Of a stretch of 64,000 nt of DNA, positions 42,542-53,498 are shown piece after piece (within the stretch, counting starts at the first letter, position 1; each line of letters starts with the position of its first letter). Under the pieces are notes generated by a model. It saw only the letters and a list, made by a program, of their open reading frames with translations. It had not been told where the DNA came from and ran no database searches. The stretch comes from Meiothermus ruber DSM 1279 (GTDB lineage Bacteria; Deinococcota; Deinococci; Deinococcales; Thermaceae): the NCBI RefSeq assembly GCF_000024425.1, contig NC_013946.1, forward strand, positions 2,046,001 through 2,110,000. Reading direction: 5' to 3'. The translations under genes and the position numbers were made by a program.

Positions 42542-44185
42542 TCAAACCCCGGCCCTGCGAAAAGCCTCGCCAACCAGGTGCCTGGCCTCCTGCACCACGC
42601 GCTCGAGGTGCGCCTCGCCCCGGAAGCTCTCGGCATAAATCTTGTACACGTCCTCGGTTCCGGAGGGCCGGGCCGCGAACCAGGCGTTCTCGGTCACCAC
42701 CTTGAGCCCGCCGATGGGCTCATTGTTGCCGGGGGCGCGGGTGAGCTTGGCCTGGATGGGCTCCCCGGCCAGCTCGGTAGCGGTCACCAGCTCGGGTGAA
42801 AGGTTGGCCAGCACCTTTTTCTGGGCGCTGTTGGCCTCGGCATCAATGCGGGTGTACACCGAAGCGCCAAAGCGGGCCTCGAGGTCGCGGTAGTGCTGGC
42901 TGGGCGACCGGCCGGTCTTGGCCAGAATCTCAGCGGCCAGCAAACCCAGGATGATGCCGTCTTTGTCGGTGCTCCAGGCCGAGCCGTCCATGCGCACAAA
43001 GGAGGCTCCCGCGCTCTCCTCGCCCCCAAACCCGATGGTTCCGCTCAAAAGCCCCTGCACAAAATACTTAAAGCCCACCGGCACCTCCACCAGCCGGCGG
43101 CCCAGGCTGTGCACCACCCGGTCAATCATGCTGCTGCTGACCAGGGTCTTCCCCACCCCCATGCCGGCGGGCCAGCCGGGGCGGTTTTGATACAGGTAAT
43201 GGATGCAAACTGCCAGGTAGTGGTTGGGGTTCATCAGGCCGTCCGGGGTCACGATGCCGTGCCGGTCGGCGTCGGGGTCGTTGCCGATGGCCACGTCGAA
43301 CCTGTCCTTGAGGCCAATCAAGGAGGCCATGGCGTAGGGCGACGAGCAGTCCATGCGAATTTTGCCGTCTTTATCCAGGGTCATGAAGGCAAAGCTGGGG
43401 TCAATGCGTTCGTTGACCACGGTCAGGCTGAGGCTGTAGTGCTCGGCGATGCGCTGCCAGACCCGTAGCGAGGAGCCGCCCAGCGGGTCTACCCCAATCC
43501 GGACACCCGCGGCCTTGATGGCGGCCATGTCCACAATGCTTTCCAGTTGGCGCACATAAGGGGTGACGAAATCGAAGGCCCGAACCGCCTCCAGGGCCCG
43601 GCTGAGGGGCCAGCGCCTTACCTCGGTGAGGCCGTCGCGCAGGATCTGGTTGGCCCGTTCCTGGATCACCCGGGTCACGCCGGTATCGGCGGGGCCGCCG
43701 TTGGGGGGGTTGTATTTGAAGCCGCCGTCCTGGGGGGGGTTGTGGCTGGGGGTGATCACGATGCCGTCGGCCAGACCGCTGCTGCGATTGCGGTTGTACT
43801 CGAGGATGGCGTGCGAGACCAGGGGGGTTGGGGTGTAGCCGCGCCCTTCCTCAACCCTCACCTCCACCCCATTGGCCGCCAGCACCTCCACCGCGGTAAT
43901 CCAGGCCGCCTCGGAAAGCGCGTGGGTATCCATGCCCATAAAGAGCGGCCCGGTAATGCCGTGCTCGGCCCGGTACTCCGCTACCGCCTGGGCGATGGCC
44001 AGGATGTGGGCCTCGTTGAAGGTGCCAGCCAGGGAGGTGCCCCGGTGGCCGCTGGTGCCAAAGGCCACCTGCTGGGCCGGGTTGAGGGGGTCGGGCTTTA
44101 GGGCATAGTAGCTGCTCACCAACCGAGGGAGGTTCACCAGAAGGCTATGGGGTGCGGGTTGGCCGGCCAGGGGGTGTAGGCTCAT
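42542..44185 (-). CDS. pgm: phosphoglucomutase (alpha-D-glucose phosphate-specific)
   Basis: Interconverts glucose-1-phosphate and glucose-6-phosphate, feeding nucleotide-sugar synthesis such as the dTDP-glucose pathway encoded in this window. The 547-residue protein has [17 protein letters not shown], the catalytic serine loop [16 protein letters not shown], metal loop [11 protein letters not shown], sugar loop [10 protein letters not shown] and phosphate loop [14 protein letters not shown]. All match the E. coli Pgm type. The ATG follows a GAAGGAGG site. Confidence 0.95.
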   Translation of the reverse strand: MSLHPLAGQPAPHSLLVNLPRLVSSYYALKPDPLNPAQQVAFGTSGHRGTSLAGTFNEAHILAIAQAVAEYRAEHGITGPLFMGMDTHALSEAAWITAVEVLAANGVEVRVEEGRGYTPTPLVSHAILEYNRNRSSGLADGIVITPSHNPPQDGGFKYNPPNGGPADTGVTRVIQERANQILRDGLTEVRRWPLSRALEAVRAFDFVTPYVRQLESIVDMAAIKAAGVRIGVDPLGGSSLRVWQRIAEHYSLSLTVVNERIDPSFAFMTLDKDGKIRMDCSSPYAMASLIGLKDRFDVAIGNDPDADRHGIVTPDGLMNPNHYLAVCIHYLYQNRPGWPAGMGVGKTLVSSSMIDRVVHSLGRRLVEVPVGFKYFVQGLLSGTIGFGGEESAGASFVRMDGSAWSTDKDGIILGLLAAEILAKTGRSPSQHYRDLEARFGASVYTRIDAEANSAQKKVLANLSPELVTATELAGEPIQAKLTRAPGNNEPIGGLKVVTENAWFAARPSGTEDVYKIYAESFRGEAHLERVVQEARHLVGEAFRRAGV

Positions 44186-44204
44186 AACGCCTCCTTCTGC
44201 CAGG

Positions 44205-44235
44205 AGTCTACGCGTTGGTGGGGTTGGTTTGTCAA
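44205..44235 (-). promoter_or_regulatory. possible pgm promoter
   Basis: On the minus strand TTGACA (44230-44235) and TAGACT (44205-44210) are present, but the spacing is 19 bases, longer than ideal. Confidence 0.35.
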
Positions 44236-44245
44236 TGCGAAACGC

Positions 44246-45466
44246 TCAGGCCTGGGCTATCTCCTGGCCCTTGTGCAGGGCTTCTATCCTATCCACCACA
44301 TACTCGGCAAAGGGCATGGAAGCCGTCCAGGCCGGCGAGATGGCGTTGAGCACGTGCAGGCCCTCCCCATTGCCCTCGAGCAAGAAGTCCATCACCAGCT
44401 TTTTGTCCTGGTGGTCGTAGAGCTGGGCGCGGATGCCGGGGCGGCCCCAGGTGCGGTAGTTTTCCGGCTTCACCCCTTCCAGGAGGGCCGCGGCCTGCTG
44501 GACGAGGTAGGTTCTGGAGTACTTTTTGATCTCTTCCAGGGCCAGGCTGCGGAAGTTGAAGTCGTTGCGGAAGAACAGAATGGCCTCGTCGCGCAGAATC
44601 GAGAGGGCCTCGAGCGCGTCGAAGCCCTTCAGGCCTTCGTAGTTCTCGCGCCAGAAAGCCGGAATGGCGGTGGGGCCAATTTTGGCCTGGCCGTCCACCG
44701 TCACCGTAAAGTGGACGCCCAAAAAGGTGTTGCGCAGGTCGGGCACCGGGTAGATGTTGGTTTTGAGCGCGCCCACCGGCTCCGAGCCGTACACGTACAG
44801 CCCCTTGAAGGGCAGGATGCGGTAGCGCAGCCCCACACCAAAATCGTGGGCCACCCGGTCGGCGTGCAGGCCCGCGGCGTTGAGCACAAAGCCCGCGCTG
44901 TAGACCTCCTGGGGCGTGATGATGTCCCGGCCCCGCCGGCCCTGGTAGGGGGTATCCAGGTGAATCTCGATGCCCTGGGCTTTACACTCGGCGGCGATGG
45001 CGGCCATGCACTCCTTGGGATCCACGGTGGCGGTGTTGGGCGACCACAGGGCCAGCTCGGTCGACTTCACCCGCGGTTCGATTTTTCTGGCCTCCTCGAG
45101 GGGAATCAGGTAGGTCTCCACCCCGTTCAGGTCGCCCCGGCGCTTGAGTTCCTTTAGCCCCTCCACCTCCTGCTCGTTTTTAGCCACCACCAGCTTGCCG
45201 CAGCGGTTAATCCGGAGGCCCCGCGCCTCCACAAACTGCTTCCAGCGGGCGTTGCCCTCGCGGGTGAAGCGGGCTTTAAGCGAGTCGGCAGTGTAGTAAA
45301 AACCGGCGTGCAACACCCCCGAGTTGCGCCCGGAGCCGTGCTGGGCCAGTTCTTTCTCTTTCTCCAGCACCACCACACTGGCCGCGGCATCGCGCTTTTT
45401 TATCTCCAGGGCAATGGTCAGGCCCACAATGCCACCGCCGATAACCAGGTAGTCGCAGGTTTTCAT
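44246..45466 (-). CDS. lhgO: L-2-hydroxyglutarate oxidase-like FAD protein (LhgO)
   Basis: FAD-dependent oxidoreductase that in characterised relatives oxidises L-2-hydroxyglutarate to 2-oxoglutarate. The 406-residue protein begins MKTCDYLVIGGGIVGLTIALE, has the typical SGRNSGVLHAGFYYTADSLKA, CGKLVVA, SPNTATVDPKECM, VLNAAGLHADRVA and GRPGIRAQLYD. Those segments fit LhgO closely. The start at 45466 matches the conserved N-terminus and the long upstream extension is not supported. No partner gene is adjacent. Confidence 0.88.
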   Translation of the reverse strand: MKTCDYLVIGGGIVGLTIALEIKKRDAAASVVVLEKEKELAQHGSGRNSGVLHAGFYYTADSLKARFTREGNARWKQFVEARGLRINRCGKLVVAKNEQEVEGLKELKRRGDLNGVETYLIPLEEARKIEPRVKSTELALWSPNTATVDPKECMAAIAAECKAQGIEIHLDTPYQGRRGRDIITPQEVYSAGFVLNAAGLHADRVAHDFGVGLRYRILPFKGLYVYGSEPVGALKTNIYPVPDLRNTFLGVHFTVTVDGQAKIGPTAIPAFWRENYEGLKGFDALEALSILRDEAILFFRNDFNFRSLALEEIKKYSRTYLVQQAAALLEGVKPENYRTWGRPGIRAQLYDHQDKKLVMDFLLEGNGEGLHVLNAISPAWTASMPFAEYVVDRIEALHKGQEIAQA

Positions 45467-45543
45467 CCCTTTGCATTCTATGCCGCTGCAAGGGCAGGCC
45501 CGGTTCAAAGTCGAACCCTGGCCGCCTCGAGGGTCGGTAGGGC

Positions 45544-46596
<1,053 letters not shown>

Positions 46597-46607
46597 GCTT
46601 CCCCCTC

Positions 46608-47594
46608 CTATCCAGCCAAGCGGGCCATGCCGGCCCGCACCCGCTCCACCAGGCCGGCCTCCACCACACCCCTGGCTTTGCGAATCGCGCTCAGCACCGC
46701 CCGCCCATCGGCGGAGCCATGCCCGATAAACACCGGGCCCTCCACTCCCAGCAGGGGCATAGCCCCGTACTCGGCGGGGTCCATTTTGGCCCGCAGGCTT
46801 TGCAGGGCCGGGCGCACCAGCAAGGCCCCCAACCGGGTCAAGAGCGAACCCCCGCTCAAAGCCTCGCGAATCCACTTAAAGATGGTGCGGGCCTCACCTT
46901 CGGAGAGCTTGAGCACCACGTTGCCGGTGTAGCCATCGCTCACCACGATATCGGTGGTGCCTTTGAAGATGTCGCGCCCCTCCACGTTGCCGTAGAAGCG
47001 CAGGCCCGGCGCGGCCTTGAGCAGGGGAAAGGTTTGCAGGGTGAGTTCGTTGCCCTTGTGCTCCTCCTCCCCGATGGAGAGCAGCCCCACACTGGGCTCC
47101 GCTATCCCCTGGGCCTGGGCATAGGCCGTGGCCATCACCGCAAACTGCACCAGCCACTCGGGCTTGCAGTCCACGTTGGCCCCGCCGTCGGTCAGAAAGG
47201 TGCGCCCTTTTTCGCTGGGCAGCTCGATCAGCAGGGTGGGCCGATCCACTCCCCGGATGCGCCCCAGGTTGAACAGGGCCGAGGCCAGCGTGGCCCCGGT
47301 GTGCCCCATGGCCACCACCGCCGAGGCCTCGCCCTGCTTGACCAGCTCCATGCAGACGTTGATGGAAGCCCGGCGCTTTTTGCGCACGTCGGTGGCCTGG
47401 TCGTGCATGGTGATGTACTCGGGGGCCTCCACAATGGGCAGATCCCCCCCCTGCTTTCGGAGTTCCTGCTGCAAAACAGCCGTGGGGCCTACCAGCACCA
47501 CCGGGATTCCCTGTCTGTGGGCCAGCAGGGCGCCTTCTACCGTAACTTTGGGGGCATGGTCGCCCCCCATGGCGTCGAGGGCAATCGGTCTCAC
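46608..47594 (-). CDS. plsX: phosphate acyltransferase PlsX
   Basis: Makes acyl-phosphate from acyl-ACP for membrane phospholipid synthesis. The 328-residue protein starts IALDAMGGDHAP and has SALFNLGRIRGVDRPTLL, LTDGGANVDCKPEWLVQFA, SIGEEEHKGNE, FYGNVEGRDIFKG and VSDGYTGNVVLK. All are PlsX signatures. The GTG start overlaps the stop of the lacI-type regulator (GTGA), an unusual position away from fab genes. Confidence 0.96.
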   Translation of the reverse strand: MRPIALDAMGGDHAPKVTVEGALLAHRQGIPVVLVGPTAVLQQELRKQGGDLPIVEAPEYITMHDQATDVRKKRRASINVCMELVKQGEASAVVAMGHTGATLASALFNLGRIRGVDRPTLLIELPSEKGRTFLTDGGANVDCKPEWLVQFAVMATAYAQAQGIAEPSVGLLSIGEEEHKGNELTLQTFPLLKAAPGLRFYGNVEGRDIFKGTTDIVVSDGYTGNVVLKLSEGEARTIFKWIREALSGGSLLTRLGALLVRPALQSLRAKMDPAEYGAMPLLGVEGPVFIGHGSADGRAVLSAIRKARGVVEAGLVERVRAGMARLAG

Positions 47595-48625
47595 ACCCTG
47601 GATTTTACGCCCTGGGCCGGAGGCGGGGCGCAGCTACCCCGCCGGATCAGCCGTCCAGGAAAGCGCTTGCGCACCACCTTATCCAGGTCTTGATTCTCGA
47701 TGGCCTCGAGCACGATTTCCACCGCCACCTGCCCCATGGCCTCCACCGGCTGCTCGATCACATCCAGGGGCGGGGTGACCAGGGCCGTCCAGGAGTAGTT
47801 ATCGAAGGTGAGCAGGGAGACATCCTGGGGTATGCGCAGCCCCAGCTCCTTCAGGGCCCGAAAAGCCCCGGCGGCCTCGCTTCCGGTCAGCGAGAACAGC
47901 GCGGTGGGTGGTTCGGGCAGCCGCATGAGTTCCAGGGTGAGGTGGTAGGCCGCCTCCTCGCTGCGCTCAATCACCCGCTGGTACTCGGGTATTGGGGCCA
48001 GCCCCACCGCCTGCATGGCCTCCGGAAAGACCCTCGAGCGCTCGTCGGGGGTGATCACGGGGTGGTAGTCGCCCAGCGTGGCGATGCGGCGGTGGCCCAG
48101 GTCGTAGAGGTACTTCACCCCGGTAAACACGCACTGCCGCCCGTCCAGCATCACATAGCTAAAGGGGCTGTTGGGATAAAAGTGGTCGATTTCCAGGATG
48201 TAGGTTCCCCGTTTGTGCATCTGTACCAGGTAGTCGAGGTTGGGGGAACCGAAGGCCGAGCGAATGATCAGGCCGCTCACCCGTTGACCACGAAACATCT
48301 TGAGGTGCTGGAGTTCGATGGCCGAGTCGTACTCGCTGTCGGCCACCATCAGGGCGTAGCCCCTGGCCCGCACCTGACGGGCAATGCTGCGGATGAGCGC
48401 GGCAAAAAAAGGCTCGATGATGTTGCCCACCATCAGCCCCAGGGTCTGGGTGCGGCCCCGCCGCAGGCTACCCGCTAGCTGATCCGGTTCGTAGCCCAGC
48501 TCCTCGATGGCCTTGCGCACCCGGGCCAGGGTCTCGGGGGCCAGGCGGTGGGGTTCGTGGATTGCGCGCTTGGCCGTGGTAGGGGCCACGCCCGCCCGTT
48601 TAGCGACATCCAGGATATTGGCCAC
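47591..48625 (-). CDS. LacI-family transcriptional regulator of the polyol operon
   Basis: A 344-residue repressor. The N-terminal helix-turn-helix reads ANILDVAKRAGVAPTTAKRAI and the hinge ends at DQLAGSLRRGRTQTLGLMV. A periplasmic-binding-protein-like sensor domain follows (GNIIEPFFAALIRSIA, LDGRQCVFTGVKYLYDLGHRRIATLG, DVSLLTFDNYSW). The recognition helix is atypical (TTAKRA rather than TVSRVL). GTG 48625 is chosen because a TACAAT box lies 6 bases upstream. It is divergent from the kinase-transport operon and three palindromes surround the shared region. Confidence 0.9.
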   Translation of the reverse strand: MANILDVAKRAGVAPTTAKRAIHEPHRLAPETLARVRKAIEELGYEPDQLAGSLRRGRTQTLGLMVGNIIEPFFAALIRSIARQVRARGYALMVADSEYDSAIELQHLKMFRGQRVSGLIIRSAFGSPNLDYLVQMHKRGTYILEIDHFYPNSPFSYVMLDGRQCVFTGVKYLYDLGHRRIATLGDYHPVITPDERSRVFPEAMQAVGLAPIPEYQRVIERSEEAAYHLTLELMRLPEPPTALFSLTGSEAAGAFRALKELGLRIPQDVSLLTFDNYSWTALVTPPLDVIEQPVEAMGQVAVEIVLEAIENQDLDKVVRKRFPGRLIRRGSCAPPPAQGVKSRV

Positions 48626-48632
48626 GTGACCA
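48619..48632. promoter_or_regulatory. operator O3 at the lacI start codon
   Basis: TGGCCACGTGACCA differs from a perfect TGGTCACGTGACCA by one base and spans the lacI GTG and the transcription start predicted from the TACAAT box. It would serve autorepression. Confidence 0.65.
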
Positions 48633-48637
48633 TTGTA
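48632..48637 (-). promoter_or_regulatory. -10 element for the lacI leaderless start (TACAAT)
   Basis: On the minus strand TACAAT is separated by 6 bases from the GTG start at 48625. No ribosome site precedes that GTG. Confidence 0.55.
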
Positions 48638-48649
48638 ACAAACCAGGTA

Positions 48650-48678
48650 TTGACAAAAAAGCACCCGGCATTTAGTCT
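48650..48678 (+). promoter_or_regulatory. promoter of the polyol operon
   Basis: TTGACA (48650-48655) and TAGTCT (48673-48678) are spaced by 17 bases. The predicted start near 48685 falls inside operator O1. The -35 is perfect and the -10 weak. Confidence 0.55.
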
Positions 48679-48679
48679 A

Positions 48680-48695
48680 ATGGTCACGAGACCAT
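48680..48695. promoter_or_regulatory. operator O1
   Basis: ATGGTCACGAGACCAT has perfect 6-base arms and one asymmetric centre pair compared with O2. It lies directly after the operon's -10 box, where a bound LacI protein would block transcription. Confidence 0.75.
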
Positions 48696-48748
48696 AAGCA
48701 GGTAGAGAGAGAAAAGCGGCAGCTCACTTTTATAGCTTTGTGCGATGA

Positions 48749-48764
48749 ATGGTCACGTGACCAT
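48749..48764. promoter_or_regulatory. operator O2
   Basis: ATGGTCACGTGACCAT is a perfect 16-base palindrome, 25 bases before the kinase start. The 69-base centre distance from O1 would allow a looped repressor tetramer. Confidence 0.8.
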
Positions 48765-48788
48765 AAGCTCCAGAACGGTTATTCTGCT

Positions 48789-50342
48789 ATGAAACCCCTG
48801 GCGATTGGCTTAGATTTTGGCACCGAGTCGGCGCGGGCCTTGCTGCTCGACCTCGAGCGCGGCCAGGAACTGGCCGTCGCGGTGGAGCCCTACCCCCATG
48901 GTGTGCTGACCCACCGCCTCCCCTCCGGAGCGCCCCTGCCCCCGCTGTGGGCTTTGCACCACCCCGCGGACTACCTGCAGGTGAGCCGGGTTCTGCTGCA
49001 AAAGATGCGGCTCGAGGCCCACCAGTCGGGCGGAACGGTTGTGGGCATCGGCCTAGACGCCACCGCCTCGAGCCCGCTCCCTACCGATGCCTCGGGCGTT
49101 CCCCTGGCCCTCAAAGAAGCCTTCCGCTACCAGCCGCACGCCTACCTAAAACTCTGGAAACACCACGCCGCCGAGCCGTACGCCCAGGCCATCAACCAGG
49201 CCCACCCAGGGTTCTTGCAGATGTACGGCGGCAAAACCAGCGCCGAGTGGTCGCTGGCTAAAGCCTGGCAGGTGCTGGAGGAAGCACCCGAGATCTGGGA
49301 GGCCACAGCCCGCTGGATCGAGGTGGGGGACTGGCTGGTCTGGCAACTCAGCGGCGAGGAGGTGCGCTCGAGCTGCCAGGCGGGTTACAAAGCCCACTGG
49401 CAGCCGGAGGGCTACCCGGAGGCTGCGCAGCTCCGAGCTTTGCGGCCCGGTCTGGAGGGCTGGCTGGATAAGCTGGCCTGGCCTCAGCCGGTAGGCCAGA
49501 AGGCAGGCGGCCTGAGCCAGGCCTGGGCCCAGCGCACCGGGCTGCCAGCGGGAATTCCGGTGGCCACCGCCAGCATTGACGCCCACGCCGCCGTGCTGGG
49601 GGTGGGCGTTCAAGAAAGCGGGGTTCTGGTGGCGATTCTGGGAACCTCGAGCTGCCACCTGGCCCTGAGCCCGTCGGCCTGCCCGGTTCCTGGCATTGCC
49701 GGCATCGTAGCGGATGGCATTCTGCCCGGTCTGTACGGCTATGAGTGCGGCCAGCCCGCTTCGGGGGACATGCTGGCCTGGTGGGTGCGCACCCTGGCCT
49801 GGGCCGCTCAGGAGCCCGAGCAGGCGGTTTTTGAGCGGCTCAACCTCGAGCTCAGCCAGCGCACCCCCCGGCCATCGGGCCTGCTGGCCCTGGACTGGTG
49901 GAACGGCTGCCGCACCCCCTTGATGAACGCAAGCTTGAAGGGCGTCTTGAGCGGGCTGAGCCTGGCTACCGACCCTCCGCAGATCTACCAGGCCCTGATC
50001 GAGGCCACGGCCCTGGGCACCCGCTGGGTCAAGGAAACCCTGGAACAGGCGGTGGGCCCCCTACCCCGGGTGGTGGTTACCGGCGGGCTGTCCAAAACCC
50101 CCGCCATCGTACAGATCCTGGCCAACGTGCTGGGCTGCGAGGTGGAGGCCAGCGCCACGCCCCATGCCTCGGCCCGTGGGGCGGCCCTGTACGCCGCCAT
50201 GGCCGCCGGGCTTCCGCTGCCCCCAGCGCCTGCGGCCCAGGGCTTTACCCCCAACTCCGGGGCCTACCTCGAGCTCTACCCTTCCTACCGCTCGCTGGCT
50301 GAATACTTCGGCTTTGTTCAATCCAAGGAGGTGAAAAGCTAG
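48789..50342 (+). CDS. FGGY-family carbohydrate kinase, ribulokinase (AraB)-like
   Basis: Cytoplasmic sugar kinase of 517 residues. It starts MKPLAIGLDFGTESARALLLDL and has LPPLWALHHPADYL, LWKHHAAEPYAQAIN, MYGGKTSAEWSLAKAWQV and CQAGYKAHW, which match the ribulokinase branch. DAHAAVLGVG, LGTSSCHL and VVTGGLSKTPAIVQILANVL belong to the C-terminal FGGY domain. With transport and polyol dehydrogenase genes downstream it likely phosphorylates the ketose formed from a sugar alcohol, such as ribulose. The exact substrate is not fixed by sequence. No ribosome site is obvious before ATG 48789. Confidence 0.87.
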   Translation: MKPLAIGLDFGTESARALLLDLERGQELAVAVEPYPHGVLTHRLPSGAPLPPLWALHHPADYLQVSRVLLQKMRLEAHQSGGTVVGIGLDATASSPLPTDASGVPLALKEAFRYQPHAYLKLWKHHAAEPYAQAINQAHPGFLQMYGGKTSAEWSLAKAWQVLEEAPEIWEATARWIEVGDWLVWQLSGEEVRSSCQAGYKAHWQPEGYPEAAQLRALRPGLEGWLDKLAWPQPVGQKAGGLSQAWAQRTGLPAGIPVATASIDAHAAVLGVGVQESGVLVAILGTSSCHLALSPSACPVPGIAGIVADGILPGLYGYECGQPASGDMLAWWVRTLAWAAQEPEQAVFERLNLELSQRTPRPSGLLALDWWNGCRTPLMNASLKGVLSGLSLATDPPQIYQALIEATALGTRWVKETLEQAVGPLPRVVVTGGLSKTPAIVQILANVLGCEVEASATPHASARGAALYAAMAAGLPLPPAPAAQGFTPNSGAYLELYPSYRSLAEYFGFVQSKEVKS

Positions 50343-50397
50343 CTCGAGTCCAACATCGGTATCGGCCCAAAGCAACCTAGACCCAAGGGAGGTAAAT

Positions 50398-51705
<1,308 letters not shown>

Positions 51706-51713
51706 AGCCAGAC

Positions 51714-51738
51714 GGGGCGGGCCTTCCGAGCCCGCCCC
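51714..51738 (+). promoter_or_regulatory. GC-rich hairpin between binding protein and permease genes
   Basis: GGGGCGGGC (51714-51722) pairs with GCCCGCCCC (51730-51738) around a 7-base loop, without a T-run. Such structures often stabilise the binding-protein part of the message or reduce readthrough into permease genes. Confidence 0.6.
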
Positions 51739-51750
51739 TCAAAGGTAACC

Positions 51751-52659
51751 ATGACATACCATCGCGTCCTCACCAGACCACGCCCGCAGGCTCTGCGGCC
51801 CAATTCCCTCTGGCTGCTCGGCCCGGCTGTTCTTTTGCTCATCGTCTGGACGCAGATTCCGTTTGTCCTCACCCTATACCACTCCTTCCGTCGCTTCAAT
51901 CTGCTCAACCCCGAACGCCAGGGCTTTGTTGGTTTCGAGAACTTCGCCTCCTTGCTGACCGACCCCATCTTCTGGACGGCCATCCTCAACACCCTGGTGC
52001 TGGTGGGCTCGGTGCTGCTGATTACGGTGGCCGTCGGACTGCTGCTGGCGGTGCTTTTTTATCAGGACTTTCCCGGTCGGGCTTTAGCGCGCACCCTGGT
52101 CATCTCGCCCTTCTTTGTGATGCCGGTGGTCTCGGCCCTGATCTGGAAAAACATGCTGATGCACCCGGTGTACGGGCTTTTTGCCTGGATCGCCGAGAGC
52201 CTGGGGCAGCGGCCCATCGACTGGCTGGCCGCCCACCCCATGCCGTCCATCGTGATAATGGTCTCCTGGCAGTGGATTCCCTTTGCCATGCTCCTGATTC
52301 TCACCGGGCTACAGTCGCTGTCCAAAGAACAGCTCGAGGCCGCCAAAATTGACGGTGCCAACGCCTGGCAGGAGTTCCGCTACATCATCGTGCCGCACCT
52401 GGCCCAGACCCTGAGCGTGGTGGTGATGCTGGAAACCATCTTCCTGCTGACCATCTTCGCCGAAATCTACGCCTCGACCTCGGGCGGGCCGGGCCTGGCC
52501 ACCACCACCCTGCCGTACCTGATCTACCTCAAGGCCTTCGGCGAGTACCGCATCGGGGTGGCCGCCGCGGGGGCGGTGTTTGCGGTGATTCTAGCCAACA
52601 TCGTAGCCATCTTCGTTTTGCGCATGATTGGGCGCAACCTGCAAGGAGGGCGGACATGA
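51751..52659 (+). CDS. ABC transporter permease (SmoF/MalF type)
   Basis: A 302-residue inner-membrane permease with six hydrophobic segments. The cytoplasmic EAA loop that contacts the ATPase reads LEAAKIDGANAWQEFRYIIVPHL in parts. The first helix is PNSLWLLGPAVLLLIVWTQIPF and the pattern fits the sorbitol/mannitol permease group. Its stop overlaps the start of the second permease (ATGA). Confidence 0.92.
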   Translation: MTYHRVLTRPRPQALRPNSLWLLGPAVLLLIVWTQIPFVLTLYHSFRRFNLLNPERQGFVGFENFASLLTDPIFWTAILNTLVLVGSVLLITVAVGLLLAVLFYQDFPGRALARTLVISPFFVMPVVSALIWKNMLMHPVYGLFAWIAESLGQRPIDWLAAHPMPSIVIMVSWQWIPFAMLLILTGLQSLSKEQLEAAKIDGANAWQEFRYIIVPHLAQTLSVVVMLETIFLLTIFAEIYASTSGGPGLATTTLPYLIYLKAFGEYRIGVAAAGAVFAVILANIVAIFVLRMIGRNLQGGRT

Positions 52660-53477
52660 GCCAGGGCCGACGCATCCGCTGGGAGCTGACCGCGCTGGCC
52701 TACCTGGCCGCCGGTATTATGTTCTTCCCCATCTTCTGGCTCTTCCTCACCGGTTTCAAGAGCGAGGGCGAGGCCATCGCCATCCCCCCCAAGCTGATTT
52801 TTCAGCCCACCCTCGAGAGCATCCAGGAAGCCCTGACCCGCAGCGACTACGGCCTGCACTTTCTTAACTCGATCATCTCGGCCCTGGGCTCCACAGCCCT
52901 GGCCCTGCTCCTGGCCATTCCGGCGGCCTACTCCATGGCCTTCTACCCCACCCGGCGAACCCAGGGCCTGCTGCTGTGGATGATCAGCACCAAGATGATG
53001 CCGCCGGTGGGGGTGATCATCCCGGTCTACCTGATCTTCCGCGACCTGCGCTGGCTGGACAACGTCTGGGCCCTGGCCCTGATTTACACGGTGATGAACC
53101 TGCCGGTGGTCATCTGGACCCTGTACGCCTTCTTCCGCGAGGTGCCCCACGAGATCATGGAGGCCGCACGGGTTGACGGGGCCAGCATACCCCAGGAGCT
53201 CTTGCGGGTGCTCCTGCCGCTTTCGGTTCCGGCCATCGCTTCGGCGGCTTTGCTGAGCATCATCCTGGCCTGGAACGAGACCTTCTGGAGCCTCAACCTC
53301 ACCTCGGCCCAGGCCTCCCCGCTCTCGGTGTATGTGGCCTCCTTCAAAACCGCCGAGGGCCTGTTCTGGGCCAAGATGTCGGCGGCCTCGATGATTGCCA
53401 TCCTGCCGGTGATGGTGATGGGCTGGCTGGCCCAGCGGCAGCTGGTGCGGGGTCTGACCTTTGGCGCCATCAAGTAA
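52656..53477 (+). CDS. ABC transporter permease (SmoG/MalG type)
   Basis: The partner permease of 273 residues with six hydrophobic segments and the EAA loop MEAARVDGASIPQELLRVLLP. It forms the heteromeric channel with the preceding protein. No ATP-binding subunit follows, so the pair must borrow a MalK/MsmX-type ATPase encoded outside the window. Confidence 0.92.
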   Translation: MSQGRRIRWELTALAYLAAGIMFFPIFWLFLTGFKSEGEAIAIPPKLIFQPTLESIQEALTRSDYGLHFLNSIISALGSTALALLLAIPAAYSMAFYPTRRTQGLLLWMISTKMMPPVGVIIPVYLIFRDLRWLDNVWALALIYTVMNLPVVIWTLYAFFREVPHEIMEAARVDGASIPQELLRVLLPLSVPAIASAALLSIILAWNETFWSLNLTSAQASPLSVYVASFKTAEGLFWAKMSAASMIAILPVMVMGWLAQRQLVRGLTFGAIK

Positions 53478-53498
53478 CGCTATCTAGGAGAAATCGTC

